64,000 bases of DNA from Curtobacterium poinsettiae. Lineage in GTDB: Bacteria > Actinomycetota > Actinomycetes > Actinomycetales > Microbacteriaceae. The stretch lies in assembly GCF_025677645.1 (NCBI RefSeq), contig NZ_CP106879.1, forward strand, positions 2,976,001 through 3,040,000. Direction: 5' to 3'. The position numbers and the translations under genes are program-made. The notes under the pieces were generated by a model. It had not been told where the DNA came from and did no database searches. It saw nothing but the letters and a program-made list of their open reading frames with translations. Below are positions 50,717 to 59,684 of this stretch, piece after piece; within the stretch, counting starts at the first letter, position 1, and the number at the start of each line of letters is the position of its first letter.

Positions 50717-52222
50717 TCAGGCGGCGAAGGGGTCCGGCGTCAGCACGTAGACGGTCTCGAGGTACTCCTCGATGCCCTCGTGCGAGCCCTCGCGACCGAG
50801 GCCGGAGGACTTCACGCCGCCGAACGGGAACGCCGCGTTCGAGACGACGCCCGTGTTCAGCCCGAGCATGCCCGTCTCAAGACGCTCGGCGAGCCGCTGG
50901 CCACGGCGGAAGTCGGTCGTGAAGGCGTAGGAGATGAGCCCGTACTCGGTGTCGTTCGCGAGCCGGATCCCCTCGTCCTCCGTGCTGAAGCGCGTGACCG
51001 AGGCGACCGGACCGAAGATCTCCGTCGTCATGATCTCCGAGCCGGGCTGCACGTCGTCGATCACCGTGGGCTCGTAGAACGTGCCCGGGCGGTCGATCCG
51101 GTGCCCGCCGGTCACGAGTCGGGCACCGCGGCCGAGGGCGTCGTCGACGAGCGAGGCGGCCTTGTCCACGGCGCGGTCGTCGATGAGCGGTCCGAGCGTC
51201 GTACCGTCCTCGGTGCCTCGGCCGACGCGCAGGGCGTCCACCTTCGCGGTGAGGGCCGCGACGAACGCGTCGGCGATGCCGTCCTGCACGAAGAACCGGT
51301 TCGCAGCGGTGCAGGCCTCGCCCGTGTTGCGGAACTTCGCGAGCATCGCCGCGTCCACCGCCTCGTCGAGGTCGGCGTCGTCGAACACGAGCAGCGGGGC
51401 GTTGCCGCCGAGCTCCATGCTCGTCTTGAGCACGTTGTCCGCCGCCTGCTTGAGGAGCGCCGAACCGACCGGGGTCGAACCGGTGAACGTCAGCTTGCGC
51501 AGGCGCGGGTCGGCGATGATCGGCTCCGACAGCCCCTTGGCGTCACTCGACGGGATCACGTTGAGCACACCGTCCGGCAGCCCGGCACGGCGGAACAGCT
51601 CGACCAGGAACAGGGTCGTCAGCGGGGTGAGGTCGGCCGGCTTCGCGACCACCGTGCAACCGGCGGCCAGGGCCGGTCCGATCTTCCGGGTCGCCATCGC
51701 GAGCGGGAAGTTCCACGGCGTGATCGCGTAGACGGGGCCGACCGGACGCTTCAGCACGATCGCGCGGCCGGTGCCCTCGGGGTTCGTGCGGTAGTCGCCG
51801 GTGATGCGGACCGCTTCCTCCGAGAACCACCGCAGGAACTCGCCGCCGTAGACGACCTCGCCGCGGGCCTCGGCCAGCGGCTTGCCCATCTCGAGCGACA
51901 TCAGGGCAGCGAGGTCGTCGGCGTGCTCGTGCACCAGGTCGAAGGCCCGGCGCAGGATGTCCGACCGTGTGCGCGGGGCCGTGGCTGCCCAGGACTCCTG
52001 CGCGGCGGCTGCGGCGTCGAGGGCGGCGATGCCGTCCTCGGGGGTGGCGTCGGCGACCTCGGCCAGGACGGCACCGGTCGACGGGTCGTGCACGGCGAAC
52101 GTGGACCCGCTCGACGAGGCACGCCAGGTGCCGCCGATGAAGAGTCCGGTGGGGACGCCCTCGACGCGGACGTGCTCGTCGGCGACGGTGGTGGTGGTTT
52201 CGTTCGTGGTGGTGTCGGTCAC
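50717..52222 (-). CDS. gabD: succinate-semialdehyde dehydrogenase (NAD(P)+)
   Basis: This 501-residue aldehyde dehydrogenase has catalytic Glu in MELGGNAP, catalytic Cys in NTGEACTAANR, and ITPWNFPLAM and TFTGSTPVG cofactor motifs. The pattern matches GabD-type enzymes that feed 4-aminobutyrate carbon into the TCA cycle; other semialdehydes are possible. The GTG at 52222 has AGGAGGAG seven bases upstream and overlaps the pncA stop by four bases, so the long upstream frame is rejected. Confidence 0.9.
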   Translation of the reverse strand: MTDTTTNETTTTVADEHVRVEGVPTGLFIGGTWRASSSGSTFAVHDPSTGAVLAEVADATPEDGIAALDAAAAAQESWAATAPRTRSDILRRAFDLVHEHADDLAALMSLEMGKPLAEARGEVVYGGEFLRWFSEEAVRITGDYRTNPEGTGRAIVLKRPVGPVYAITPWNFPLAMATRKIGPALAAGCTVVAKPADLTPLTTLFLVELFRRAGLPDGVLNVIPSSDAKGLSEPIIADPRLRKLTFTGSTPVGSALLKQAADNVLKTSMELGGNAPLLVFDDADLDEAVDAAMLAKFRNTGEACTAANRFFVQDGIADAFVAALTAKVDALRVGRGTEDGTTLGPLIDDRAVDKAASLVDDALGRGARLVTGGHRIDRPGTFYEPTVIDDVQPGSEIMTTEIFGPVASVTRFSTEDEGIRLANDTEYGLISYAFTTDFRRGQRLAERLETGMLGLNTGVVSNAAFPFGGVKSSGLGREGSHEGIEEYLETVYVLTPDPFAA

Positions 52223-52839
52223 AGTCGTGCTCCTCCTGGGTTCGCGAGGCCCTCGTCCATGTCGCTGCGGTCGACGTGTCCGCCGGCCGCCCGGATCTCG
52301 TCGAGCGCCCGGGCGCTGCGCTCGGCGTCGACGCCGGCCACCAGGTCCTCGTACACGGCGACGTCGAGGCCCGCGGCACGGGCGTCGAGCGCCGAGGCAC
52401 GGACGCAGTGGTCGGTCGCGATGCCGACGACGTCGATCGTGTGCACGCGGCGCTCGGCGAGCACCTCGGCCAGCGGGACGCCCGCCTCGGTCCGGGCCTG
52501 GAACGCCGAGTAGTCCGGCGTGCCCTGGCCCTTGAGGACGTCGACGTCGATCAGTGCGGTGTCGAGATCGGGGTGGTAGTCGGCGCCGGGTGTGCCGGCG
52601 ACGCAGTGCACCGGCCACGTGTCGACGAAGTCGGGCCCCTCGGGTCCGGCGAAGTGTCCGCCGTTGTCGTCGTCGCCGTGGTGCCAGTCGCGGGACGCCA
52701 CGATGAGGTCGTACTCGTCGCCGTGCCGACCGAGGAACGCGGTGATGCGCTTCGCGAGCGCCGCTCCCCCGGTGACCGCGAGCGCACCGCCCTCGGTGAA
52801 GTCGTTCTGGACGTCCACGACGAGCAGTGCTCTTGCCAT
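52219..52839 (-). CDS. pncA: nicotinamidase
   Basis: This 206-residue isochorismatase-fold hydrolase converts nicotinamide to nicotinate for NAD salvage. The catalytic triad is visible: Asp9 in VVDVQNDF, Lys in DVLKGQG and Cys in ATDHCVRAS. The metal site is DWHHGDDDNGGHF. The ATG at 52839 starts MARALLVVDV; the longer upstream frame is the shadow of dacB. It is cotranscribed with gabD. Confidence 0.95.
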   Translation of the reverse strand: MARALLVVDVQNDFTEGGALAVTGGAALAKRITAFLGRHGDEYDLIVASRDWHHGDDDNGGHFAGPEGPDFVDTWPVHCVAGTPGADYHPDLDTALIDVDVLKGQGTPDYSAFQARTEAGVPLAEVLAERRVHTIDVVGIATDHCVRASALDARAAGLDVAVYEDLVAGVDAERSARALDEIRAAGGHVDRSDMDEGLANPGGARL

Positions 52840-52862
52840 GGGTCCATCCAACACCCGTCGGC

Positions 52863-54374
52863 TCAGGAGCCGGTGAGCTTGCTCCCGCACGAGTAGGTCG
52901 CGGCGGTCACCGCGTCGAGTGCTGGCAGTGCCGCTGCACGCGGCGATCCGATGGCGTAGAAGGCGAAGGTCAGCCGCGACCCGTCGGCGGCGTCGATGTA
53001 GCCCCCGAGGGTGTTCGCGCTGTCGATCCAGCCCGTCTTCGCGTGCACCTTGCCGCGGGCGACCGCGTTCGCGCCGGTGAACCGGCTGGCCAGGGTGCCG
53101 GACTGGCCGGACACCGGCAGGGCGTTCGCGAGCGTGCCGAGGCCCTTCGCTCCGGAGGCGACCTGCACCATCAGGTGCGCGACGAACTCCGGCGACACGG
53201 CGTTCGAGGCGCTCTCGCCCGAGCCGTCCTTGATCACGATGCCGGCCGGGTCGAGGCCGTAGGACCGCAGTGCCGACTGGTACACGGACGACAGCGACGC
53301 CGCGGAGCCGTTCGACCCGGACTCCTTCGAGGACACCCGGGCGAGCATCTCGGCCAGCGTGTTGTCCGAGTTCGGGATCATCTGCCCGATGAGCGTCGAC
53401 ACCGGCTGCGACGACACCGTGGCGATCGTCTCGGTGCCGGTGGTCGCCCGCTTGACGATCTGCGCGGACGCGGCGCCGACGACGCCGGCGTTCGCCAGCG
53501 CGGTCCGGAAGGCGATGCCGGCGCGTCCGACCGGGTCCTCCGACCGGGGTGAGGTCGCCGCGGCGGGGTTCGCCCGGTCGCCATCGACCATCAGCGCCGT
53601 GACCTCCGGCTGGTACCCGATGGTGCGCTCGGACACCGGCCACGTGGGGTCCCAGGCGTCGGCGTCGCTCCAGTACGAGTCGTCGGTGACGATCGTGGTC
53701 ACCGGGGTGTCGCCGACCTTCGCCTTCACCTGCTGCGCGAGCTGGGCGAGGGTCGGGGCGCCCGGGTACACCGTGCCGCCCCCGGCGGACAGCGTCGCGT
53801 CGCCGTGGCCGACCAGGGCGACGGTGTTCGCGGACTCCCGCGCGACGGTCGTCGGGATGCGGTGGTCGCCCCCGAGCACCGACAGTGCGGTCGCCGAGGT
53901 CAGGGTCTTCATGACGCTGCCGGTCTGGGCGGCCCGCTCACCGTGCTCGGAGAACAGGACCTTGCCCGTCTTCGCGTCCATCACGTACCCCTCGAAGTCG
54001 CCGAGGCCGCTCGCCGACGCGGCCGTGGCGATCGAGCAGGTCCGGAGCGCGGACGGACCGGCGAGGTCGTCCGGCACCGTGCGGGCATCGGCGGTCGGGG
54101 TGGGGGACGGCTTCGTGGTGGGGCGCTTCGTGGTGGGCGTCCGGTCCGGAGCCGAGGACGCGGTCCGGGTCGGGCTCGACGCCGCAGCGGTCCGGGAGTC
54201 CGGGGTCGTGGCCGCCGCGACGGCGACGGCCCCACCGGAACCGACCACCAGCAGCGCCGCGAGACCACCGGCGATCCATGGGACCGGGCGTCGTGCAGCG
54301 GAGGCGCGCACCGCGGTGACGGCGGCGCGGAACCGCTCCGGGACGGAACGCGGGGTGGGCTGCTGCTCGGACAT
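52863..54374 (-). CDS. dacB: D-alanyl-D-alanine carboxypeptidase/endopeptidase (PBP4 type, peptidase S13)
   Basis: This 503-residue envelope enzyme has a cytoplasmic head, one membrane helix (about 34-55, IAGGLAALLVVGSGGAVAV), a Thr/Pro-rich wall-spanning stalk (60-95) and the S13 domain. Catalytic motifs are SVMK (Ser153-Lys156), PNSDN and HAKTG. It trims peptidoglycan peptides outside the membrane. TAGGAT lies eight bases before the ATG, a possible leaderless start. Its end is 23 bases from pncA. Confidence 0.93.
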   Translation of the reverse strand: MSEQQPTPRSVPERFRAAVTAVRASAARRPVPWIAGGLAALLVVGSGGAVAVAAATTPDSRTAAASSPTRTASSAPDRTPTTKRPTTKPSPTPTADARTVPDDLAGPSALRTCSIATAASASGLGDFEGYVMDAKTGKVLFSEHGERAAQTGSVMKTLTSATALSVLGGDHRIPTTVARESANTVALVGHGDATLSAGGGTVYPGAPTLAQLAQQVKAKVGDTPVTTIVTDDSYWSDADAWDPTWPVSERTIGYQPEVTALMVDGDRANPAAATSPRSEDPVGRAGIAFRTALANAGVVGAASAQIVKRATTGTETIATVSSQPVSTLIGQMIPNSDNTLAEMLARVSSKESGSNGSAASLSSVYQSALRSYGLDPAGIVIKDGSGESASNAVSPEFVAHLMVQVASGAKGLGTLANALPVSGQSGTLASRFTGANAVARGKVHAKTGWIDSANTLGGYIDAADGSRLTFAFYAIGSPRAAALPALDAVTAATYSCGSKLTGS

Positions 54375-54382
54375 CGCGACCG

Positions 54383-54388
54383 ATCCTA
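54383..54388 (-). promoter_or_regulatory. -10 box of a probable leaderless promoter for dacB
   Basis: TAGGAT, an eight-base spacer and the ATG at 54374. Confidence 0.4.
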
Positions 54389-54447
54389 CGGAACTGCGGC
54401 AGGAGCCTCCAGGCCGGATCCGGGATCCGTCGCGGACGGGAGCCGGG

Positions 54448-55443
54448 TCAGGGAGCCGTGACCGGACCGTCGGCCGGGTACCGGACCCCGACCTGGCGTC
54501 GTGCCTCGTCCAGCACCGCCATGATCGCGACGGTCTCGTCCGGGTCCATCGGCCCGCCGTCGTGGTGGCCGGACGCGATCATCGTCTCGAAGGCGCGGGC
54601 CTCGTGCTCGTAGCCGGCGAGCTCCTCGCGGCCGTCGAACTCCTCGACGATGGCACCGTCGCGGTCGCGGATCCGCCAGGTGGTCGGCGTGTACCAGGTG
54701 GAGTCGAGGTCGATGCGGCCGGTCTCGCCGATGATCGACGCCGTGTTCGGGCTCCGCAGGTCCATCCCGAAGTGGATCATCGACTGCGCACCGCCCGCGT
54801 GCGTCATGACCAGGCCCATCTGCTCGTCGACGCCCTGCTCGCTCAGCGTGCCCGCCGCGACGAGCGCGGTCGGCACCCCGAGCACGTCCACCGCGAAGGA
54901 CACCGGGTAGATCCCGAGGTCCAGCATCGCTCCCCCACCGAGTGCCGGGTCGCGCAATCGGTGGCCGGGATCCGTCGGGAGCGCCTGGTGGTGGGTCGCC
55001 TCGACCACCATCGGGCGGCCGATCCGACCCTCGGCGACGATCTCGCGGATCATCGCCATCTGCGGCAGGAAGCGGGTCCACATCGCCTCCATCACCGCGA
55101 CTCCCGCATGCCGAGCGGCGTCGACGACCGTACGGGCCTCGTCCGCGGTGATCGTGAAGGCCTTCTCGACCAGGACGTGCTTGCCCGCCCGGATCGCGAG
55201 CAGGGCGTCCTCGGCGTGCCGGACGTGCGGGGTCGCGACGTAGACCGCGTCGATGCGCTCGTCCGCCACCAGGTCCTCGTAGGAACCGTGTGGCTGCTCG
55301 ATGCCGAACTCGGCGGCGAAGGCCTCGGCGTGTTCGCGGGTGCGGCTGCCCACGGCGGTGAACACGATGCCGGCCGCGGTGCAGTCACCCACGAAGGACC
55401 GTGCGATGCCGCCTGTGCCGATGACTCCCCAGCGAACCGTCAT
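54448..55443 (-). CDS. Gfo/Idh/MocA-family oxidoreductase
   Basis: This 331-residue NAD(P)-dependent dehydrogenase has the Rossmann start RWGVIGTGGIARSF (4-17), the family motif HVLVEKAFT (EKP variant) and the C-terminal mixed-sheet domain with GGGAMLDLGIYPVSF. The substrate is probably a sugar or inositol derivative and is not predictable. It is a single gene with no pathway neighbours. A TAGACA box lies six bases before the ATG, weaker than the other leaderless examples. Confidence 0.9.
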   Translation of the reverse strand: MTVRWGVIGTGGIARSFVGDCTAAGIVFTAVGSRTREHAEAFAAEFGIEQPHGSYEDLVADERIDAVYVATPHVRHAEDALLAIRAGKHVLVEKAFTITADEARTVVDAARHAGVAVMEAMWTRFLPQMAMIREIVAEGRIGRPMVVEATHHQALPTDPGHRLRDPALGGGAMLDLGIYPVSFAVDVLGVPTALVAAGTLSEQGVDEQMGLVMTHAGGAQSMIHFGMDLRSPNTASIIGETGRIDLDSTWYTPTTWRIRDRDGAIVEEFDGREELAGYEHEARAFETMIASGHHDGGPMDPDETVAIMAVLDEARRQVGVRYPADGPVTAP

Positions 55444-55495
55444 GGGTCCTGTCTACCAGCGCGGGGCGGGGTGCGGCGGGGCCCGCCTCGCCTCG

Positions 55496-55936
55496 TCAGC
55501 GGCGGTGCTTGCCGAGCGCGGCGTCCGGGGCGGCCATCGGGTGGTTCCGGAACCAGCGCAGGAGCTCACGGGCACGACTCGTGTCGGCGCTCGCGTCCCC
55601 CTCGGCGAGGAACGAGTCGAAGCCGTCGGGCAGGTCGGCTTCGGCCTCCCGGTGGAACGCCATCTTCCACTCGCCGAAACGGCGGGTGTGGATGCGCTCC
55701 TCGACCAGCAGGCCGACGTCGGTGTGCCGCGGGTCGTCGATGATGCGCTGGTACGTCTCGAGCACGGCCGCCTCGGGGCCCTCGAGCAGCTGCATGAACC
55801 GGCCGTCCTTGTAGACGAGCAGACCGGACAGGCCGGATGCGGTGTTGCGGACCCGTGCGTGCTCGAGCAGTGCGTCGAGCCGCTCCTGGTCGAACACCTC
55901 GTTCGCTGCGCTCATGTAGACCAGGGACAGCAGCAT
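55496..55936 (-). CDS. BLUF-domain blue-light photoreceptor
   Basis: This 146-residue protein is a short, single-domain BLUF protein binding FAD. The photo-active residues are present: Tyr7 in SLVYMSAAN, Asn31 in ARVRNTASGLSGLL and Gln49 in RFMQLLEGP. FGEWKMAF carries the Trp/Met of strand 5. The C-terminal roughly 45 residues are helical with no output domain, so it must signal through a partner protein. The ATG at 55936 has AGAGG six bases upstream. Neighbours give no clue to the partner. Confidence 0.92.
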   Translation of the reverse strand: MLLSLVYMSAANEVFDQERLDALLEHARVRNTASGLSGLLVYKDGRFMQLLEGPEAAVLETYQRIIDDPRHTDVGLLVEERIHTRRFGEWKMAFHREAEADLPDGFDSFLAEGDASADTSRARELLRWFRNHPMAAPDAALGKHRR

Positions 55937-56103
55937 GACGACCTCTCGGTGACGACGGAACGGGTTCTCTCTCATCGTGGACCGCGCCGACGCCGTCGGG
56001 CAGCCCCAGAACGGGGATCGTTCCCGCCCGCGCACCCGCGTCGAGGTTCGGGTCATCGACGCGAGCACACGGGTGTCGGGTCGTACGACCGGACTGATTC
56101 GGA

Positions 56104-56119
56104 GCCCCCGTCCGGGGGG
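56104..56119 (-). terminator. weak hairpin after the GH16-like gene
   Basis: CCCCC and GGGGG pair around a four-base loop just past the stop. The stem is short and no T run follows. Nothing else is recognised in the 55937-56124 gap. Confidence 0.35.
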
Positions 56120-56124
56120 TTTGG

Positions 56125-56922
56125 TCACTCCGCGTCGTAGGTACGGACCCAGTCGATCTGCACGTGCCCCGGGTCGCCCCAGTTGCCGATCTGGAACATG
56201 TAGCGGTGCGGCGTGGTGGGCACGTTGCGCGGCACCGTGAACACCAGCTTGCCGTCGAGGTAGTACCGGATGATCTTCCCGGGCACCCACTCGGTCGTGT
56301 AGGTGTGCCAGTCGTTCCAGGACACCCGGGTGTTGTAGTGCTCGGTCCGCTTCTCGAGCCCCTGGAGCATCGAGTGGTGGAAGACGCGCGGAGATCCGTC
56401 GAACTGCCCCTCCGGGTAGTTCAGCTCACCGTCGGCCCACGCGTTCGACGTCGGCCAGAGCATGACCGCGATCCCGTTGCCGTCCCCACCGGTCGCCCGC
56501 GCACGGATGCTGAAGGTGCCGCCGACGTGCGACCAGGCACCGGTGGGCGTACCGAACGTCCCGGCAGCGCCGTGCTTCCCGTCCATCGAGACGTCCAGGT
56601 AGCCGTCGTGAGCGCTGATGAGCTTGTCCGAGTAGTACTTGCCGCCCGTGCCGTCGGGGTACGGCTGCCACGAGTTCCGGTACGTCTCCGCGAAGGGGCC
56701 GCCGGCTGCTGCCGGGGTGTCGAAGTCCTCGGAGAAGGTCGGCTCGCGGTCCGCCAAGTACGCGGGACCGGTCGCGGACGCCGTCGGGGTCGCGGACGAA
56801 CCGGTGCTCGGCGACGAGGTCGAGGCGGACGTGGCACGGGACTCGGGCACGGCTGCCGCGGTGACCGCCAGGGCTCCGGCGGTGGCAGCGACCACGACGA
56901 TGACCAGGACACGCTTCAGCAC
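56125..56922 (-). CDS. secreted glycoside hydrolase family 16-like protein
   Basis: This 265-residue protein has an N-terminal signal or anchor (about 3-25), a Ser/Thr-rich linker (28-52) and a GH16-like jelly-roll domain (FSEDFDTP, YRNSWQPYPDGTGG, WNDWHTYTTEW, IRYYLDGKLV). In the catalytic strand GELNYPEGQ, the usual E-x-D-x-x-E becomes Glu166-x-Asn168-x-x-Glu171, so the middle Asp is replaced by Asn. It may degrade or only bind a beta-glucan outside the cell. The start is a GTG at 56922. It is monocistronic. Confidence 0.85.
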   Translation of the reverse strand: MLKRVLVIVVVAATAGALAVTAAAVPESRATSASTSSPSTGSSATPTASATGPAYLADREPTFSEDFDTPAAAGGPFAETYRNSWQPYPDGTGGKYYSDKLISAHDGYLDVSMDGKHGAAGTFGTPTGAWSHVGGTFSIRARATGGDGNGIAVMLWPTSNAWADGELNYPEGQFDGSPRVFHHSMLQGLEKRTEHYNTRVSWNDWHTYTTEWVPGKIIRYYLDGKLVFTVPRNVPTTPHRYMFQIGNWGDPGHVQIDWVRTYDAE

Positions 56923-57056
56923 GGCGTCACCGCCGGTGGAGCGCTGGGCTGGTGGTCGGTCATCGTGTCCCCCGTATCGCGGACAAGGCTAGCCCGCGAA
57001 CACGCGCGACGTCTGCCCCTCGGGCGAGGGACACGGGTTTCGTCCGGAATACGAAA

Positions 57057-57095
57057 ACCCCGGTCAGAGCCACATCGAGTGGGTCTGACCGGGGT
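57057..57095 (-). terminator. intrinsic terminator after tRNA-Thr
   Basis: ACCCCGGTCAGA-x-CCAC pairs with GTGG-x-TCTGACCGGGGT, followed on the minus strand by TTTT. This is the only hairpin here with a clear T run, and it lies eight bases beyond the tRNA end. Confidence 0.85.
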
Positions 57096-57103
57096 GTTCA
57101 CGG

Positions 57104-57176
57104 AGCCGCCTGTCGGAATCGAACCGACGACCTATTCATTACGAGTGAATCGCTCTACCGACTGAGCTAAGGCGGC
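57104..57176 (-). tRNA. tRNA-Thr (anticodon CGT)
   Basis: A full cloverleaf is visible on the minus strand: acceptor GCCGCCT/AGGCGGC, D arm GCTCAGTCGGTAGAGC, anticodon stem ATTCA/TGAAT with loop CTCGTAA (CGT), and T arm GTCGG-TTCGATT-CCGAC. The discriminator base is T and CCA is not encoded. It reads ACG codons. Confidence 0.95.
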
Positions 57177-57220
57177 GCACACCCCATGTCCGGAGTGGCA
57201 CGAGCAATGACTATACAGGT

Positions 57221-57856
57221 TCAGACGAGTGAACGCGAAACCAGCACGCCGAGCTCGGAGAAGGACCGTTCGAGCTCGTCCACCAGGTGTGTTCCGGCTT
57301 CGGAACCCGACCACTCCCACCATGCGTGACGCAGGGCGGCGAGGGCGACGATGGCCGCGAGACCCGCGCGGCGGCGGAGTGCCTCGGCGTCGGCGGCGAG
57401 CTCCGGGTCGGCGTGTTCGAGCCGGCGCGCGACGGCCGCCTGCAGCTCCGCCTGGAACTCCTTCATGGACGCCATGCGACGACTGAACAGCTCCGGGTTC
57501 GCGCGGAGGACCTGCTGCCGCTCCTCGATGAGCCCGCGCTCCTCGATCAGTTCGCGCGTGGAGTGCACGAGCAGCGTGCCGATGTCCGCGAGCAGGTCAC
57601 CGCTCGGACCACCGTCGACGAATGCCTGCAGCGCAGCGTCGTCCGGGAGCCGCGGGTCGTCCCCGAGGATCGCCTGCTCCTTGCTCGGGAAGTAGTTGAA
57701 GAACGTCCGGGGCGAGACGTCCGCCCGCCGGGAGATCTCGTCCACCGTGACCGCGCCGAGGCCGTCCTCGATGGCGATCCGGAGCGCAGCCTGCTGGATG
57801 GCGCGCCGGGTGGCGCGGCGCTTCCGTTCGCGCAGGCCGGGTTCAGCGTCGGGCAT
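57221..57856 (-). CDS. TetR-family transcriptional regulator
   Basis: This 211-residue protein has the N-terminal TetR HTH (ALRIAIEDGLGAVTVDEISRR, then VSPRTFFNYFPSKE) and a helical ligand domain of about 140 residues. It is probably a repressor of an efflux or metabolic gene elsewhere; no adjacent target is evident, and it is read in the same direction as holB upstream of it. Ligand unknown. Confidence 0.92.
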   Translation of the reverse strand: MPDAEPGLRERKRRATRRAIQQAALRIAIEDGLGAVTVDEISRRADVSPRTFFNYFPSKEQAILGDDPRLPDDAALQAFVDGGPSGDLLADIGTLLVHSTRELIEERGLIEERQQVLRANPELFSRRMASMKEFQAELQAAVARRLEHADPELAADAEALRRRAGLAAIVALAALRHAWWEWSGSEAGTHLVDELERSFSELGVLVSRSLV

Positions 57857-57880
57857 GCCGTGATTGTCGCACGCCGGGCT

Positions 57881-59023
57881 TCAGCGGCGGGCTCGGGCGA
57901 TGGTGACGAGCAGTGCTTCGAGTGCCAGGAGTGCCGCCACGTTCGCCGCGATGCGCTGGCGCGCCAGGGCGACGGCGTCGAGGACCTCGAGCGCGGCAGC
58001 GGGCGGAGTCGTCGGCAGCGCGTGCTCGAGCTGGTCCCGCATGGACAGGTTGACCGGTTCCGCCGGGGCGCCGAGCCCCAGCAGGAGCAGGTCGCGGTAC
58101 AGGGACGAGACGTCGACCAGGATCCGGTCGAGGCCGTCGCGCAGGCTGCGGGTCGCCCGGCGTTTCTGGTCGTCCTCGAGGGCACGGAGCTGCGACCGGA
58201 GCGCCGGCGGGATCGTCCCGCCCGGTTCGACCCCGAGCGAGCGGAGGGCCGCGTCGCGCTCTTCGGAGTCGCGCTGCTCGGTGATGGACTTGGCGTCCTC
58301 GTCGGCGACGGCGAGGAGCTCGGCGGCCGCCATGACGGCGTCACCCACGCTCCGCACGCCGAGCACGGTCGTCAGGGTCCGGCGGCGACGATCACGTGCT
58401 GGCTCGCTCGTGGCCAGGCGCTGTGCCATGCCGATGTGGCTCTGTGCCTGACGAGCGGCGTCCATCGCGAGGGCACGGTCGACGCCGGTCCGGGCGACGA
58501 GGAGGTCGGCGACGGACTCGATGCCGGGCACGCGCAGGCGGACCGAGCGGACGCGGGACCGGATCGTCGGCAACAGGTCCGCCTCACTCGGGGCGCAGAG
58601 GATCCACACCGTGCGCTCCGGGGGTTCCTCGAGCGCCTTGAGCAGCAGGTTCGAGGTTCGCTCGGTCATGCGGTCGGCGTCCTCGATGATGACGACGCGG
58701 TAGCGCCCGACCGACGGCGAGTAGTACGACGAGGTGACGAGCTGCCGGATCTCGTCGATCGTGATGATCACGCGCTGGGTCGTGAGCACCGAGACGTCGG
58801 GGTGGGTCTTCGCGGTGATCTGCCGCAGGGTGTGGTCGTCATCGGGGCCGTTGCCGACGAGCGCCGCGGCGAAGGCGGTCGCCACGTTGGAACGCCCCGA
58901 CCCGGGCGGACCGGTGATGAGCCACGAGTGGGTCATGCCGCCGGTGCCGTCGGTCGACTCGGCCGCGTTGCGCAGCGACGCGACCGCTTCTTCCTGCCCG
59001 GTCAGGCCGTCCCACACGCTCAC
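57881..59023 (-). CDS. holB: DNA polymerase III subunit delta-prime
   Basis: This 380-residue clamp-loader AAA+ subunit has SWLITGPPGSGRSNVATAFA (33-52) with a variant Walker A (GSGRS), VVIIEDADRMTERTSNLLLKALEEPP and IRSRVRSVRL. The usual zinc module with four cysteines is missing: only one Cys (ILCAPSE) is present and DDDHTLRQITAKTHPDV occupies the position. It lies 25 bases after tmk in the conserved tmk-holB order. GTG start. Confidence 0.92.
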   Translation of the reverse strand: MSVWDGLTGQEEAVASLRNAAESTDGTGGMTHSWLITGPPGSGRSNVATAFAAALVGNGPDDDHTLRQITAKTHPDVSVLTTQRVIITIDEIRQLVTSSYYSPSVGRYRVVIIEDADRMTERTSNLLLKALEEPPERTVWILCAPSEADLLPTIRSRVRSVRLRVPGIESVADLLVARTGVDRALAMDAARQAQSHIGMAQRLATSEPARDRRRRTLTTVLGVRSVGDAVMAAAELLAVADEDAKSITEQRDSEERDAALRSLGVEPGGTIPPALRSQLRALEDDQKRRATRSLRDGLDRILVDVSSLYRDLLLLGLGAPAEPVNLSMRDQLEHALPTTPPAAALEVLDAVALARQRIAANVAALLALEALLVTIARARR

Positions 59024-59048
59024 GGCACCATCCTGTCAGTGACCACCG

Positions 59049-59684
59049 TCATGCCCGGTCGATCCCGACGAGCGGGGCGACCGCTCGACGGACCGCGTCC
59101 TGCACGGTGTCGGTCGGGGCCGAGGCGTCGACCACCAGGAAGCGCGCCGCCTCGGCCTCGGCCATCGCAAGGAAGGCCTGACGCACGGACTCGTGGAACG
59201 CCGCGGCCTCGGACTCGAGACGGTCGAAGGTGTCACCCCGTGCCGCGGCCACCCGGGCGCGGCCGACGGTGACGTCGAGGTCGAGCAGGATCGTGAGGTC
59301 CGGTGCCAGACCGTCCGCTGCCCACTCCGAGACGGAGCGGACCTGCTCGGCGCCGAGCCCGCGCGCGACGCCCTGGTAGGCGACGGACGAGTCGATGTAG
59401 CGGTCCTGCAGGACGACCTCGCCGCGTGCGATCGCCGGACGGACGACCGTCTCGACGTGCTGGGCACGGTCGGCCGCGTACAGCAGCGCCTCGGCACGGG
59501 GCGCGACGTGGCCCCGCTCGTGCAGGACCATCTGCCGGATCTGGACACCGAGGTCGGTGCCGCCGGGCTCGCGGGTGCGGACCACGGTCCGACCGTGCGC
59601 ACCGAGCCACGCCGAGAGCAGCTCCGCCTGGGTCGTCTTGCCCGCGCCGTCGCCGCCCTCGAGCGTGATGAAGCGACCGGTCAC
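59049..59684 (-). CDS. tmk: thymidylate kinase
   Basis: This 211-residue enzyme phosphorylates dTMP. The P-loop is GGDGAGKTTQ (9-18) and the DRYIDSSVAYQG and lid motifs are present. The start overlaps the topA stop by four bases. It sits between topA and holB, a common actinobacterial arrangement of replication genes. Confidence 0.96.
   Translation of the reverse strand: MTGRFITLEGGDGAGKTTQAELLSAWLGAHGRTVVRTREPGGTDLGVQIRQMVLHERGHVAPRAEALLYAADRAQHVETVVRPAIARGEVVLQDRYIDSSVAYQGVARGLGAEQVRSVSEWAADGLAPDLTILLDLDVTVGRARVAAARGDTFDRLESEAAAFHESVRQAFLAMAEAEAARFLVVDASAPTDTVQDAVRRAVAPLVGIDRA

Noticed and set aside
52839..53643. N-terminal extension of pncA
   Set aside because: It is antiparallel-frame reading of dacB codons; the nicotinamidase fold starts at MARALLVVDV.
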